The position numbers were made by a program, and so were the translations under genes. This document shows positions 17,898 through 27,486 of a DNA stretch of 64,000 bases, one piece after another. Origin of the DNA: Planococcus sp. CPCC 101016 (lineage in GTDB: Bacteria > Bacillota > Bacilli > Bacillales_A > Planococcaceae). The DNA lies in assembly GCF_007859295.1 (NCBI RefSeq), contig NZ_VOHB01000002.1:62001-126000 (forward strand), read 5' to 3'. The stretch's first letter is position 1, and each line of letters opens with the position of its first letter. A model generated the notes under the pieces. That model searched no databases. It was given only the letters and a program-made list of their open reading frames with translations, and was not told the origin of the DNA.

Positions 17898-18779
17898 GTG
17901 GCAATCAACCCTAAAGCCGTCTTTTTGGATATGGACGGGACCATTTTAAATCATATGAACAAAGTAAGCATGGAGACAAAAGAAGTTATAGATGAACTGC
18001 GAAGCGAAGGGATCTTCGTTTTTGTAGCGACTGGCAGATCTGCTGATGAAGTGGCAGAAATGCTTCCGGAAGGATTTGCTGTGGACGGCATCATCACCGC
18101 AAACGGCATGGCCGGTTACATCGGAGAAGAAGTAGTATTTGAGCATGCGCTGCCGATGGAGTTGGTGGAAACCGTGTTATCGAAAGCGCGGGAACGCAAA
18201 ATTTATTATGAGCTTTTCCCGCACAGAAAACCACGGTTGGTGCTGGAGCGGGATCGAGCGTTTGTTGAAGCGGCCGTTCGGGATCCAAAGCCCGAGTCCG
18301 TACAGATCAATGAATGGATTTCACGCCAAAAAGCGATTGAAGAAGAAATTGAGTGGACAGATGAAATAACGGAAACCCACTTTTCCAAGTTTTATTTCTT
18401 CGCCAGAACGCGTAAGGAAATCAATGATTGGAAAATCGAACTGAAGCAGCTGCAAAAAGACATGAAGTTTACAATGACCCCGTCTTCTCCGCATAACGCT
18501 GAAGTGATGGTCGCTGACGTCAGCAAAGCATCGGGAATCGAACAGATGCTGGAGCGGTTCGGCTTGACCGGCTGCGAAACCTTGGCGATTGGAGACAGCG
18601 ATAACGACGTTAAGATGTTCGAATACGTCAGCTATGCGGTTGCCATGGAAAATGCACATGACCACATCAAAGCTTTGGTGGATGAAGTAACTGAGTTTAA
18701 CTGCGATGAAAATGGTGTTTATCATTATTTGAAATCAAAGGTATTGGCTAGTATCGATACGAAAGCGTCAAAAGCTTAG
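17898..18779 (+). CDS. HAD-superfamily sugar-phosphate phosphatase, Cof type
   Basis: A 293-residue cytoplasmic hydrolase of the Cof/IIB subfamily. Motif I is DMDGTIL (residues 11-17), motif II VATGRS, and motif IV AIGDSDNDVKMFEY. The cap domain lies between motifs II and III. It probably dephosphorylates a sugar phosphate or a related metabolite. Substrate cannot be inferred. Start GTG at 17898 is supported by AGGAGG seven bases upstream. It stands alone. Confidence 0.85.
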   Translation: MAINPKAVFLDMDGTILNHMNKVSMETKEVIDELRSEGIFVFVATGRSADEVAEMLPEGFAVDGIITANGMAGYIGEEVVFEHALPMELVETVLSKARERKIYYELFPHRKPRLVLERDRAFVEAAVRDPKPESVQINEWISRQKAIEEEIEWTDEITETHFSKFYFFARTRKEINDWKIELKQLQKDMKFTMTPSSPHNAEVMVADVSKASGIEQMLERFGLTGCETLAIGDSDNDVKMFEYVSYAVAMENAHDHIKALVDEVTEFNCDENGVYHYLKSKVLASIDTKASKA

Positions 18780-19112
18780 GGTGATAAGAAAATTAAAGAA
18801 TCTTCGTTTATGTGTATTAAGCATATGCGGAGGTTCTTTATCTGTTTTATACAGTTAGTTACTTTTTGAAATCTGCTCATCTTCGCAAAGTTGGATGAGG
18901 AGGGCTATCATAACCAGTAATGCACAAGAAACCCATGAGGAATTTGTTTGGCAAATCTTATTCATGGAAATAAGTAAAGAATAAAAGAATTTCTCTTGTT
19001 TGGCTGTTGAAGTAACACAATTCAAACACTGAAAGAAAACGAACTTTTCAACGCCTGCTTCTAACTTTTCCTCTATTAATGCACTGACAAAAAATAAAGA
19101 GATAAAACAAAT
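18780..19112 (+). other. Intergenic region between HAD phosphatase and cls
   Basis: About 330 bases. A weak terminator-like hairpin lies at 18793-18841 (AAAGAATCTTCG / CGGAGGTTCTTT). A GAGGAGGG site at 18897-18904 is followed by a 26-codon frame that would need an ATC start, so I do not call it a gene. No other element is clear. Confidence 0.4.
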
Positions 19113-19126
19113 GAAGGGAGGCGGTC

Positions 19127-20602
19127 ATTATTTCTTCCGACTGGTGGATTTCTTTTCAATGGTGGAACACAGTCAGCAACTTGTTCTTGCTGACAAACAC
19201 CGTGTTGGCTTTTTTTATTCTGTTCAGTGAACGGAAAAGAGCCACTTCCAAATGGGCTTGGATTATGACCTTGTTTTTCCTTCCGTTTGTTGGATTCCTG
19301 CTATACCTGTTATTTGGTTTGCCGCATAACAAAAGGAAAGGGAAACACGCCACTGCTTATTCAAACCCTGAAATCCGAGATCTTTCAAAAGGGCAGCTAG
19401 CAGAAATTGATCAAGGCTCTTTCGAGTTTCCTTCAGTGGTCGCTGAAGAATGGCAAGCTTTAATCCGACTGAATGCAAAAAGTAAAATGGCACCGCTCAC
19501 TCATAACAACCGCCTCCGCATTTATACTGATGGCAAGCGGAAATTTGATGCATTGATTAAAGATATCGAAAAAGCCGAGAATCATATTCATCTTGAATAT
19601 TACCTTTTGAAGAACGACGAAATTGGCAATCGCCTGCTTGATTTGCTGATAGAAAAAGCAAGCCATGGCCTTGAAGTTCTCGTTCTTTACGACGACCTTG
19701 GATCAAAATCACTGCCCAACAATTTTTTTAAGGAGTTTTTTCGGTCGGGCGGAAAAGCTGCTGCCTCGCTGCCTTCCAGATTGCCCTTTACGAATCCGCG
19801 GCTTAATTACCGTAACCATAGGAAAATCGCCATCATAGACGGAAAAATGGGCTATATCGGCGGATTTAATATTGGAGATGAGTATCTGGGGAGAAACGGG
19901 CAGTTCGGTTATTGGCGGGACACGCATCTGCGAATTGAAGGAACGGCTGTTCATTTTTTGCAGCATCAGTTTTTAACTGACTGGAACCAGGCGACTCAAG
20001 AACATCCTGTTTTCTACGACGAGCGTTATTTTCCTTCTGCAGAGACGATCGAAGGAGCGGCGATGCAAATTGTAGCAAGCGGACCAGATGAACCGGTCGA
20101 TCAAATAAAAAATGGCTTTTTAAAGATGATTGCCCAGGCGCGTAAATCCGTGTATATTCAGACGCCTTACTTGGTCCCGGATTTAGCCATTCTAGATGTA
20201 ATTCGTACGGCGTCATTGAGCGGCGTAGATGTCCGGATCATGATTCCCAGTAAAGCGGACCATTTATTCATCCACAGTGCCAGTCTATCCTATGCCAAAA
20301 ATCTATTGGACGCTGGAGCAAAGATATATGCCTATGGAAACGGGTTTCTGCATGCTAAAACCGTAGTAGTGGATGGCATGATTTTTTCAGTGGGGTCTGC
20401 CAATATGGATATTCGCAGTTTTTCATTGAATTTCGAAGCAAATGCCTTTATCTATGATGCAGAGAGTGCAGAAGAAATGATCCGCATCTTCTTTTCGGAT
20501 GTAACACTCTCTCAGGAGATCACGTCAGAATACTTTGAAAACCTATCGCTTTTCAAACGCTTCAAACTGCAGATTGCAAGGCTGCTTGCGCCTATTTTGT
20601 AA
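19127..20602 (+). CDS. cls: Cardiolipin synthase
   Basis: A 491-residue membrane phospholipase-D-type enzyme that joins two phosphatidylglycerol molecules to cardiolipin. Two N-terminal membrane segments are followed by two HKD motifs: HRKIAIIDGKMGYIGG and HAKTVVVDG...GSANMD. The start is unusual. No ATG, GTG or TTG lies near a ribosome binding site. AAGGGAGG at 19113-19120 is followed by in-frame ATT ATT TCT at 19127, and the residues after it (SSDWWISFQWWN) complete the first membrane segment. The first ordinary start, TTG at 19181, has no site and would truncate it. I therefore propose an ATT start, as in infC. Confidence 0.85.
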   Translation: MISSDWWISFQWWNTVSNLFLLTNTVLAFFILFSERKRATSKWAWIMTLFFLPFVGFLLYLLFGLPHNKRKGKHATAYSNPEIRDLSKGQLAEIDQGSFEFPSVVAEEWQALIRLNAKSKMAPLTHNNRLRIYTDGKRKFDALIKDIEKAENHIHLEYYLLKNDEIGNRLLDLLIEKASHGLEVLVLYDDLGSKSLPNNFFKEFFRSGGKAAASLPSRLPFTNPRLNYRNHRKIAIIDGKMGYIGGFNIGDEYLGRNGQFGYWRDTHLRIEGTAVHFLQHQFLTDWNQATQEHPVFYDERYFPSAETIEGAAMQIVASGPDEPVDQIKNGFLKMIAQARKSVYIQTPYLVPDLAILDVIRTASLSGVDVRIMIPSKADHLFIHSASLSYAKNLLDAGAKIYAYGNGFLHAKTVVVDGMIFSVGSANMDIRSFSLNFEANAFIYDAESAEEMIRIFFSDVTLSQEITSEYFENLSLFKRFKLQIARLLAPIL

Positions 20603-20644
20603 GGGAATTGGAAGTCTGCTCATAGACATCAAATAAATTCACAG

Positions 20645-20696
20645 AAAAAAACAGGCTATCGAGGATTTCTCAATAGCCTGTTTTTTCTATGATCTT
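20645..20696. terminator. Bidirectional terminator
   Basis: AACAGGCTAT / ATAGCCTGTT stem flanked by A-run and T-run, between the convergent cls and YeeE-like genes. Confidence 0.8.
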
Positions 20697-20699
20697 TAA

Positions 20700-21959
20700 T
20701 CAGCAAACTGAATCATTGGATTTAGGCACTGACAATCCGAACAATGGACGAAGGTACAAGGCAACAAATGTTCCAGCCAATGCCAGGATGCCCCAAATAT
20801 ACCCATGGAGGCTGAATGATGCAATGCCGCCGAAGTAAGCGCCTATGTTACAGCCGAATGCCAAACGGGCACCATAGCCCATCAACAGTCCGCCAATGAC
20901 AGAAGCGAAGAAATTGCCCGTTTTCACTTTCGTGAACTTGAACAAGCCACCGGCTGCTGAAGCAAGGAATGCGCCGATGATGACGCCGAAGTTTAGAACC
21001 GTAGTGGAATCAGCAAAAATCGATGATTCGAGCATCGCTGCATTGGCGCCTTGCCAATAACCCCAGCTCGCGACATCAACCCCGAATAATGAAGCAATTT
21101 TTGAGCCCCAAAGAGCAAATGCAGAAGTAATGCCCCAAGGTGTTCCGCGAACCATCAATGTCAATGCATTCAACACAGCAAGAACAATTGCTGCAGCGAA
21201 CAAAGGCCACGAGCCGCGGAAAATCCGTTTCCATCCAGTTGCGGAAGGGAGAGGCGCCATTTTTGGAGCGTTTCTCTTTTTCTCAATGGCCAAACTGATC
21301 AATGCAATCAACCCGAAAATCACAATCGATACTAACCAGGCGCCGCCATAACCGAGGCCAGTAGACGTTGCCAGAGAAATCGGTTCGAACGCTGGCATGT
21401 CTTCAGTCCAGAAAGGCAAGTGGTAAGCGCCAATGGTCGTTCCGATAATGAAGAACAGCAAGGTCACGAACATGACTGTCCGTCCTCCGCCAATTGCATA
21501 CAAAGTGCCTGACGCACAACCGCCGCCAAGCTGCATGCCGATACCGAAGATGAAAGCACCAACTACCAAGCTGACGCCTACTGGTGAAACGTAACCGGCA
21601 ACTCCGGTTCCGAAAAACGAATAGCCATATGCTAAAATCGGTGCAAACAAGGTGACAGCAACTGCGAGCATCAGCATATGCGACCGCATGGCCTGTCCGT
21701 TGCCGACAGATGCCAGACGCCGGAACGCAGAAGTGAAACCAAAACGTGCGTGGAATAATGTGTAGCCAAGCAATAGTCCAATGACCAGCAGGACGGGCTG
21801 TGCAATATGTTGAGTAGCCAGTAAATAAATCATCAATAGAGCCGCAACGACCAATCCGCCGACAATCAATGAAACCTGGGGACTGTTTAACGCTGTATCT
21901 TTTCGTACAACCGGATCTTTTGCATCGTTGACCGGCTGAACTCTTGTTACTGAAGTCAT
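20700..21959 (-). CDS. YeeE/YedE-family sulfur (or selenium) transporter
   Basis: A 419-residue polytopic membrane protein of the YeeE/YedE (TsuA-like) family, with about ten membrane segments in two halves. Each half has the family motif with a functional cysteine: GGGCASGTLYAIGGG and AFGCNIGAYFGGI. Characterised members move thiosulfate; YedE proteins have been linked by genome context to selenium. The gene is divergent from mnmH/selU, which uses selenophosphate, favouring a selenium or sulfur link here. The frame extends to 22076, but AAAGGA before the ATG at 21959 supports this start. Confidence 0.88.
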   Translation of the reverse strand: MTSVTRVQPVNDAKDPVVRKDTALNSPQVSLIVGGLVVAALLMIYLLATQHIAQPVLLVIGLLLGYTLFHARFGFTSAFRRLASVGNGQAMRSHMLMLAVAVTLFAPILAYGYSFFGTGVAGYVSPVGVSLVVGAFIFGIGMQLGGGCASGTLYAIGGGRTVMFVTLLFFIIGTTIGAYHLPFWTEDMPAFEPISLATSTGLGYGGAWLVSIVIFGLIALISLAIEKKRNAPKMAPLPSATGWKRIFRGSWPLFAAAIVLAVLNALTLMVRGTPWGITSAFALWGSKIASLFGVDVASWGYWQGANAAMLESSIFADSTTVLNFGVIIGAFLASAAGGLFKFTKVKTGNFFASVIGGLLMGYGARLAFGCNIGAYFGGIASFSLHGYIWGILALAGTFVALYLRPLFGLSVPKSNDSVC

Positions 21960-22239
21960 GAAATCATCCTTTTCTGAGTGAGTTAGTCGGGAATACTTGG
22001 TTATCATAATGCTTGAACCCTGCAGTGTCAATGAAATAAGCTCCAAAATAGCTAAGATAGAAAGCCTAACAAACATCTTGTAAGCTTTTCTGAAACTAGT
22101 TTTAGTTACTATCCTTTTTATATTTTCAACGAAAAAGACCCAAGATAAGTGACAAATAAACGCTTAACAACGAAAACTATGCCGCATGGGTGTATACTTG
22201 TAAAATAAGTAAAACAAGTGCGTGTTTGGAGGAAAACGG

Positions 22240-23289
22240 ATGTTTAGCGATATTGCAGTAGATGAACTGATCCCTTTGAGTGAAAAGAATAAAATGGTGC
22301 TCATAGATGTGAGGTCACCATCCGAATATAAGAATTTCTCAATCCCAAACAGCATCAATATTCCTTTTTTCGATGATGCAGAGCGTGCGGAAATTGGCAC
22401 TCTCTATAAACAGGTAAGTGTCGCAGCCGCCAAAGAGCGCGGCCTTGAAATCATATCAGCAAAGCTGCCCGAGTTTGTCCGGGAGTTTAGAGAGATCGAA
22501 GGCAATAAAACGGTATTCTGCTGGCGGGGAGGCATGCGCAGCCGGACAACAGCTACTTTGCTGTCACTGATGGATGTCCATGTTAACCGCCTGCAGGGTG
22601 GAATCCGGGAATACCGAAGATGGGTCCTCACGCAGCTCGAGCAACCCGAAGCTCCTTTTAAAGCCTATGTATTGAACGGCCTGACGGGCACAGGCAAAAC
22701 AAGAATCTTGAAAGCACTTGAAAAACAGGGATATCCCGTCATCGATCTCGAAGGAATGGCTAACCACAAAGGTTCCATTTTCGGTCATATCGGTGTGGAA
22801 CCCCATAACCAAAAAATATTTGATGCACTGTTTGTCCAGCAATTTCGGGAACTTGAAAAGGCGCCGTTTGTGCTGTTTGAAGCCGAAAGTGCACGAATCG
22901 GCAAAGTGGTCATCCCGAACTGGGTAACGGAACTGAAGGCCAACAGCGTCCAGCTCATCATCGACATGCCGATGGAGGAAAGAATCAAAGAAATCATCGA
23001 AGATTACCGTCCTGTGGAATATCAGGATGAGTGTATAGCGGCGTTCCAGCGGATTAAGACACGCATGCCATTGGATATTTCTAAGCGGATTGAAGAAGAC
23101 TTGGAGACAGGTGAATTCTCATCTGCGGTACGCCTGTTGCTGGAGTATTACTACGATTCGCGTTATAAACATACCGGCCTTCAATATCCGGATCAGCAAA
23201 AGAAAGTGCTGCAGGTCCGAAACCTGGAAGAAGCCATCGAGGCCATCAAACAGCAGATTCCGGATATCGAGACGTCTCCGGCAATCTAA
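22240..23289 (+). CDS. mnmH: tRNA 2-selenouridine synthase
   Basis: A 349-residue enzyme (SelU/YbbB). An N-terminal rhodanese domain (about 1-130) has the catalytic cysteine in VFCWRGGMRSR. A C-terminal P-loop domain follows with GLTGTGKTRIL. It converts 2-thiouridine at the wobble position of some tRNAs to 2-selenouridine via a geranylated intermediate, using selenophosphate. The frame opens at 22222, but GGAGG is seven bases before the ATG at 22240. No selD is in the window. A YeeE/YedE transporter gene is divergent from it. Confidence 0.92.
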   Translation: MFSDIAVDELIPLSEKNKMVLIDVRSPSEYKNFSIPNSINIPFFDDAERAEIGTLYKQVSVAAAKERGLEIISAKLPEFVREFREIEGNKTVFCWRGGMRSRTTATLLSLMDVHVNRLQGGIREYRRWVLTQLEQPEAPFKAYVLNGLTGTGKTRILKALEKQGYPVIDLEGMANHKGSIFGHIGVEPHNQKIFDALFVQQFRELEKAPFVLFEAESARIGKVVIPNWVTELKANSVQLIIDMPMEERIKEIIEDYRPVEYQDECIAAFQRIKTRMPLDISKRIEEDLETGEFSSAVRLLLEYYYDSRYKHTGLQYPDQQKKVLQVRNLEEAIEAIKQQIPDIETSPAI

Positions 23290-23316
23290 TATAAGTAGTT
23301 CAACTAGTAAATTACA

Positions 23317-23353
23317 AAAAATCCCCTCAACTCTCTTGTTGAAGGGATTTTCT
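23317..23353 (+). terminator. Terminator of mnmH
   Basis: AAAATCCC(C)TCAAC / GTTGAAGGGATTTT stem, T-rich 3' arm. Confidence 0.7.
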
Positions 23354-23479
23354 TCAGTTATTGAAGATGCCAAAGTGGTGAAGTTGATTAGCACCACCCA
23401 GTTAGAGATAATGGAAAGAGAATCTAGATTCTTCAAAACTGTCTACGGTATTCAGGCATCTCAGAAAGGGACTGGCCTC

Positions 23480-26400
23480 ATGAACTTTTCACTTAATGAA
23501 ACAAAAATAAAAAAATTATGCGGTCAGGCTGCCTATAAAAAGGGCCGGACCTTTCTTCAAGCCGGCAAAATTCAGTTGATGCCCGATCCGGCCGACGACC
23601 GGCTCATAAAAGGCAGCATCACCGGACGCAACGAATTCCATGTTAGCGTCAAGCAGGAACAGAGCGGAGAAGTTTTGGCTTCCTGCAGCTGTCCACCAGT
23701 CGGTTTTGTGACCACCTATTGCCATCATATTGCGGGTGTCCTGCTGGCAATTGATGACATGCAGCAGCGTGAAAACCCTGCTGCCAAGATGCTGGATTTG
23801 TTTGCGCGGCAAACCGCTGGAACAAAAGGCAGACCCCGGTATTTCGATAAGCGGCAGAGCTTTCAAGTGGAATTTAGCTTCCTGCCAGTCTTATTGGATA
23901 AAGCGGGCTATGTGTTTGGATTGAGGATAGCAGGGGGAACAGAAGAGCTGAAACCGATTTCGGATATTGTTGAATTTCTGAATGCGGTGAAAAGGGAGGA
24001 GCCGTACAGCGAATCTCCAGGCGTTCATTATTCGCCTCAAGACCATCGCCTGCAGGATGAAACCGAAAAGGTCCTCGATTATTTGTCGAAAACTCTTGTT
24101 TCAGCAGATGGCAGCGAACAAGAAGCCGGTCTGCTGGTCATTGCAGCTTCTGACTGGGAGCGGCTGCTGCCTTTAGTGCAAGTTGCCCCTAAGGTCAAAC
24201 TTGTGGGTACAGGGCGAGTTACAGAGGGTCTTCGCATTGAAAAAGAATTGCCCTTGTCTTTCCATTTTGATGAAAGCCGCTTTGGCGGCTTCCGATTGGA
24301 TGTCGAAGGGCTGGAGGAAGTATTGATTTTAAAAGCTTACGAAATGGCCATTGCAGATGGAGCCCTTGTCCATTTGGCTGAAGAAGATACAAGGCGTCTA
24401 GCAGAATTAAAGGAATTGCTGCCAGGTTCCATCGACCAGCTGCTTATTTCAGCAGAGGAAATGGATCATTTCATGGCCACAGTAGTACCGGGGCTGGAGC
24501 GTTTAGGGAAAGTGCATATCGCGGACGCAGTAGCGGAACGGCTGGTGGAAACACCACTCCGCGCCAAGCTGTTTCTCGATCGCATTAAGCACCGGCTGTT
24601 AGCCGGGGTGGAATTCCATTATGGCCATTTGGTGATTAATCCGTGTGAAGAGCCGGAGGAAGAATTCCGCCATTACCCCGGTATCCGCAGGCAGCGCCAG
24701 CAAGAGCAAAAAATCTTGCGAATTATGAAAGACAGCGCATTTACACAAACCGATGGCGGTTATTATATGCAGGATGAGGATTCAGAATATCATTTTCTCT
24801 ATCACGTCATTCCGGTACTGGAAGAGCTGATGCAGATTTATGCAACAACTGCTGTGAAGCTGCGCGTGCAAAAAAACTATGGCGGCCCGAAAGTGAGAGT
24901 CGAGATTAGTGAACGCACCGACTGGCTGGACTTCCGCTTCGATATGCAGGACATCCCGGAGACGGAAATCAAGAAAATTTTGAAGGCGCTTGAAGAAAAA
25001 CGGTCTTATTACCGCATCCCTAACGGTACGTTAATGTCCTTGGAGACTTCGGAGTTTATGGATTTGAGTGACTTTCTGCGTGAATTGGATATCACTTCCG
25101 AGAATTTTGGCCGTGAGGAAATCCGTATTCCATTGATACATGGCCTTCACTTGGCCGCTTCACTAGACGAGGGACAGCTGCTCGATCCAAGTGCCAGTTT
25201 TGTGGATTTGTTGCAGAATCTGAGTCGTCCCGAAGAACTGAGCACTGACCTGCCGGAAAGTCTGGAGGGGGTACTCCGTGATTACCAGGAAGCGGGTTTT
25301 CGCTGGCTGAAACTGCTCGCCAAGTACAAATTTGGCGGCATTTTGGCTGATGACATGGGGCTTGGCAAAACGCTGCAAAGCATCGCGTTTATTGTTTCCG
25401 TACTGCCGGATATCCGCAAACAAAAGCAGCCTGTTCTGGTGGTCGCTCCGTCATCGCTTGTCTACAACTGGCTGAACGAAATGGCTAAATTTGCGCCAAG
25501 CGTCAAAGTCCAAATCATTGATGGCAATAAAGCACAAAGAACCTCGCTGATTAAACAGACACAAGGTGTGGATGTCATCATCACTTCATACCCTTCCTTG
25601 CGTATGGACCAGGTACTGTACCGGGATCGAAGCTTCCATAGCTTGTTTTTGGATGAAGCACAGGCCTTCAAGAACCCGGTTACCCAAACAGCGAAAGCGG
25701 TCAGAGGAATTCAAGCGGATTACCGGTTTGCGCTTACCGGGACACCGATTGAAAACTCTCTCGATGAGTTATGGTCGATTTTCAATGTTGTGTTTCCTGA
25801 ATTGTTGCCAAACCGGAGGCTGTTCAGCGAAATGAGACGGGACAGCATCAAAAAACGGGTACGTCCATTCATTCTGCGCCGCATCAAAAGTGAAGTTCTA
25901 ACCGAGCTTCCTGATAAAGTGGAGACCATCCATTTATCAGAGCTGCAAAAAGAACAAAAGAAATTATACGCTGCTTATTTAGCCGAATTAAAGCAGGATG
26001 CGTTTAAGCATTTAAACAAAGACAGTTTTCAAAAAAACCGAATCCGAATATTGGCTGGCCTTACGAGACTGCGCCAATTATGCTGCCATCCCGCACTTTT
26101 CGTGGAAGGCTACGAAGGGGGATCAGCTAAATTTGATCAGCTGATGGAGCTCGTGGAGGAATGTCGGCTGTCCGGACGGCGCGTGCTGGTATTTTCCCAG
26201 TTTACTCAAATGCTTGGCATCATCGGCCATCAATTGGCAAGAGAAGGGGTCCCTTACTTCTACCTGGATGGCCAGACAGCCCCGATGGAACGCGTGGACT
26301 TGTGCCGCCGTTTTAATGAAGGACAAGGAGATTTGTTTTTAATATCCTTAAAAGCTGGCGGGACAGGCTTGAATTTGACGGGGGCCGATACGGTCATCCT

Positions 26401-26635
26401 GTACGATCTTTGGTGGAATCCGGCTGTCGAACAGCAAGCCGCAGACCGCGCCCACCGCATGGGGCAGGAAAAGGAAGTGCGAGTGATCCGGCTGGTAGCC
26501 AAAGGGACCATCGAGGAAAAAATAAATGAACTGCAGATGAAAAAGAAGAACCTAATCGATGACGTCATCCAATCGGGTGAAGAACCGTTGAAGGCAATGT
26601 CTGCAGAGGACATCCGGGAGATTTTAACGATGTAA
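23480..26635 (+). CDS. SWIM-domain SNF2-family helicase
   Basis: A 1051-residue protein of the bacterial Snf2/Rad54-like group. An N-terminal SWIM zinc finger (about 55-90) has CSC...CHH ligands. A long middle region of unknown fold follows. The helicase core (about 590-1050) has motif I DDMGLGKT, motif II LDEAQAFKN, GTPIENSLDELWSI, and motif VI AADRAHRMGQ. It probably translocates on double-stranded DNA or remodels RNA polymerase or nucleoprotein complexes. The open frame runs back to 23090 inside mnmH, but the true start is most likely the ATG at 23480 after GAAAGGGA. Confidence 0.9.
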   Translation: MNFSLNETKIKKLCGQAAYKKGRTFLQAGKIQLMPDPADDRLIKGSITGRNEFHVSVKQEQSGEVLASCSCPPVGFVTTYCHHIAGVLLAIDDMQQRENPAAKMLDLFARQTAGTKGRPRYFDKRQSFQVEFSFLPVLLDKAGYVFGLRIAGGTEELKPISDIVEFLNAVKREEPYSESPGVHYSPQDHRLQDETEKVLDYLSKTLVSADGSEQEAGLLVIAASDWERLLPLVQVAPKVKLVGTGRVTEGLRIEKELPLSFHFDESRFGGFRLDVEGLEEVLILKAYEMAIADGALVHLAEEDTRRLAELKELLPGSIDQLLISAEEMDHFMATVVPGLERLGKVHIADAVAERLVETPLRAKLFLDRIKHRLLAGVEFHYGHLVINPCEEPEEEFRHYPGIRRQRQQEQKILRIMKDSAFTQTDGGYYMQDEDSEYHFLYHVIPVLEELMQIYATTAVKLRVQKNYGGPKVRVEISERTDWLDFRFDMQDIPETEIKKILKALEEKRSYYRIPNGTLMSLETSEFMDLSDFLRELDITSENFGREEIRIPLIHGLHLAASLDEGQLLDPSASFVDLLQNLSRPEELSTDLPESLEGVLRDYQEAGFRWLKLLAKYKFGGILADDMGLGKTLQSIAFIVSVLPDIRKQKQPVLVVAPSSLVYNWLNEMAKFAPSVKVQIIDGNKAQRTSLIKQTQGVDVIITSYPSLRMDQVLYRDRSFHSLFLDEAQAFKNPVTQTAKAVRGIQADYRFALTGTPIENSLDELWSIFNVVFPELLPNRRLFSEMRRDSIKKRVRPFILRRIKSEVLTELPDKVETIHLSELQKEQKKLYAAYLAELKQDAFKHLNKDSFQKNRIRILAGLTRLRQLCCHPALFVEGYEGGSAKFDQLMELVEECRLSGRRVLVFSQFTQMLGIIGHQLAREGVPYFYLDGQTAPMERVDLCRRFNEGQGDLFLISLKAGGTGLNLTGADTVILYDLWWNPAVEQQAADRAHRMGQEKEVRVIRLVAKGTIEEKINELQMKKKNLIDDVIQSGEEPLKAMSAEDIREILTM

Positions 26636-26725
26636 GCTGCTGTTTCATTCACAAAATGTCTGCTCCGAAAAGGAATTATTAGGCAGGGTTTGGTAAAATG
26701 GGTGAAAGAGAGCTGAGGTGTTGAT

Positions 26726-27340
26726 ATGGATCCAAAAAGTATGTTGGAAAAAGTGAAAAATCGGGTTCCTGATGTACTGGGAAACAAGGATTTTTCAAAA
26801 TACGCAATTCTTTTGCCCCTTATCGAAAAAGATGGAGAAACTCATGTCCTCTTTGAAGTGCGCTCCTACGAACTGAGAAATCAGCCGGGTGAAATCTGTT
26901 TTCCAGGAGGCAGAATTGATTTTCAGGACCAAACGGAAGAAGATACGGCGGTTCGTGAAACAATGGAGGAATTAGGGATTGAAAGAGCTGAAATCTCGAA
27001 TATTTTTCCATTGGATTATATTGTTTCACCTTTCGGCATGATCGTGTACACGTTTGCCGGAGTCATCGATCCAGAGGCTGTATTCGATCCAAATCCGCCG
27101 GAAGTTGACAGCATCTTTACAGTGCCTTTGTCCTTTTTCCTGGAAAAAGAACCAAAAGTTTATCGCATCAATTTTGATATTCAACCAGAGGAAAGTTTCC
27201 CTTATGATTTGATTGCTGGAGGGGAAAACTACAACTGGCGTACCCGTCAAGTCGATGAGTATTTTTATATTTATGGAGACAAGGTAATTTGGGGATTGAC
27301 GGCCAAAATTCTGGCACACTTTATTGAGATCATTCGTTGA
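26726..27340 (+). CDS. NUDIX hydrolase, CoA pyrophosphatase type
   Basis: A 204-residue cytoplasmic hydrolase. The NUDIX box is complete: GGRIDFQDQTEEDTAVRET followed by MEELGIE. Directly before it lies the extra motif of coenzyme A pyrophosphatases (LLPL... RS...N-QPGEICFPGG), pointing to cleavage of CoA or acyl-CoA into phosphopantetheine and 3',5'-ADP. One deviation is that the usual R-x-x-L/M-x-x-H-x-G stretch reads ELRNQPGE with Asn in place of His. The start is ATG at 26726 after GAGGTG. Confidence 0.85.
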   Translation: MDPKSMLEKVKNRVPDVLGNKDFSKYAILLPLIEKDGETHVLFEVRSYELRNQPGEICFPGGRIDFQDQTEEDTAVRETMEELGIERAEISNIFPLDYIVSPFGMIVYTFAGVIDPEAVFDPNPPEVDSIFTVPLSFFLEKEPKVYRINFDIQPEESFPYDLIAGGENYNWRTRQVDEYFYIYGDKVIWGLTAKILAHFIEIIR

Positions 27341-27486
27341 ATGGTCTTTTTGTTTTGAGAAAGAGCGGGTCTTTTATCGCAATTTCGGAATTGTGCCAGA
27401 GAGGTGCTTTTAAAGGCGCAAGTAAACGTGTATAATTATTCATATGACTGATAATTAAAATTATTTTTACAAAAGGAGTCCTGACG

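Noticed and set aside
18911-18988. 26-codon frame after GAGGAGGG between the HAD gene and cls
   Set aside because: It would need an ATC start and no homology is recognised; too little to call a gene.
23090-23479. Upstream extension of the SNF2 helicase frame into mnmH
   Set aside because: It would overlap mnmH by 200 bases in another frame and cross the mnmH terminator; the ATG at 23480 has a ribosome binding site.
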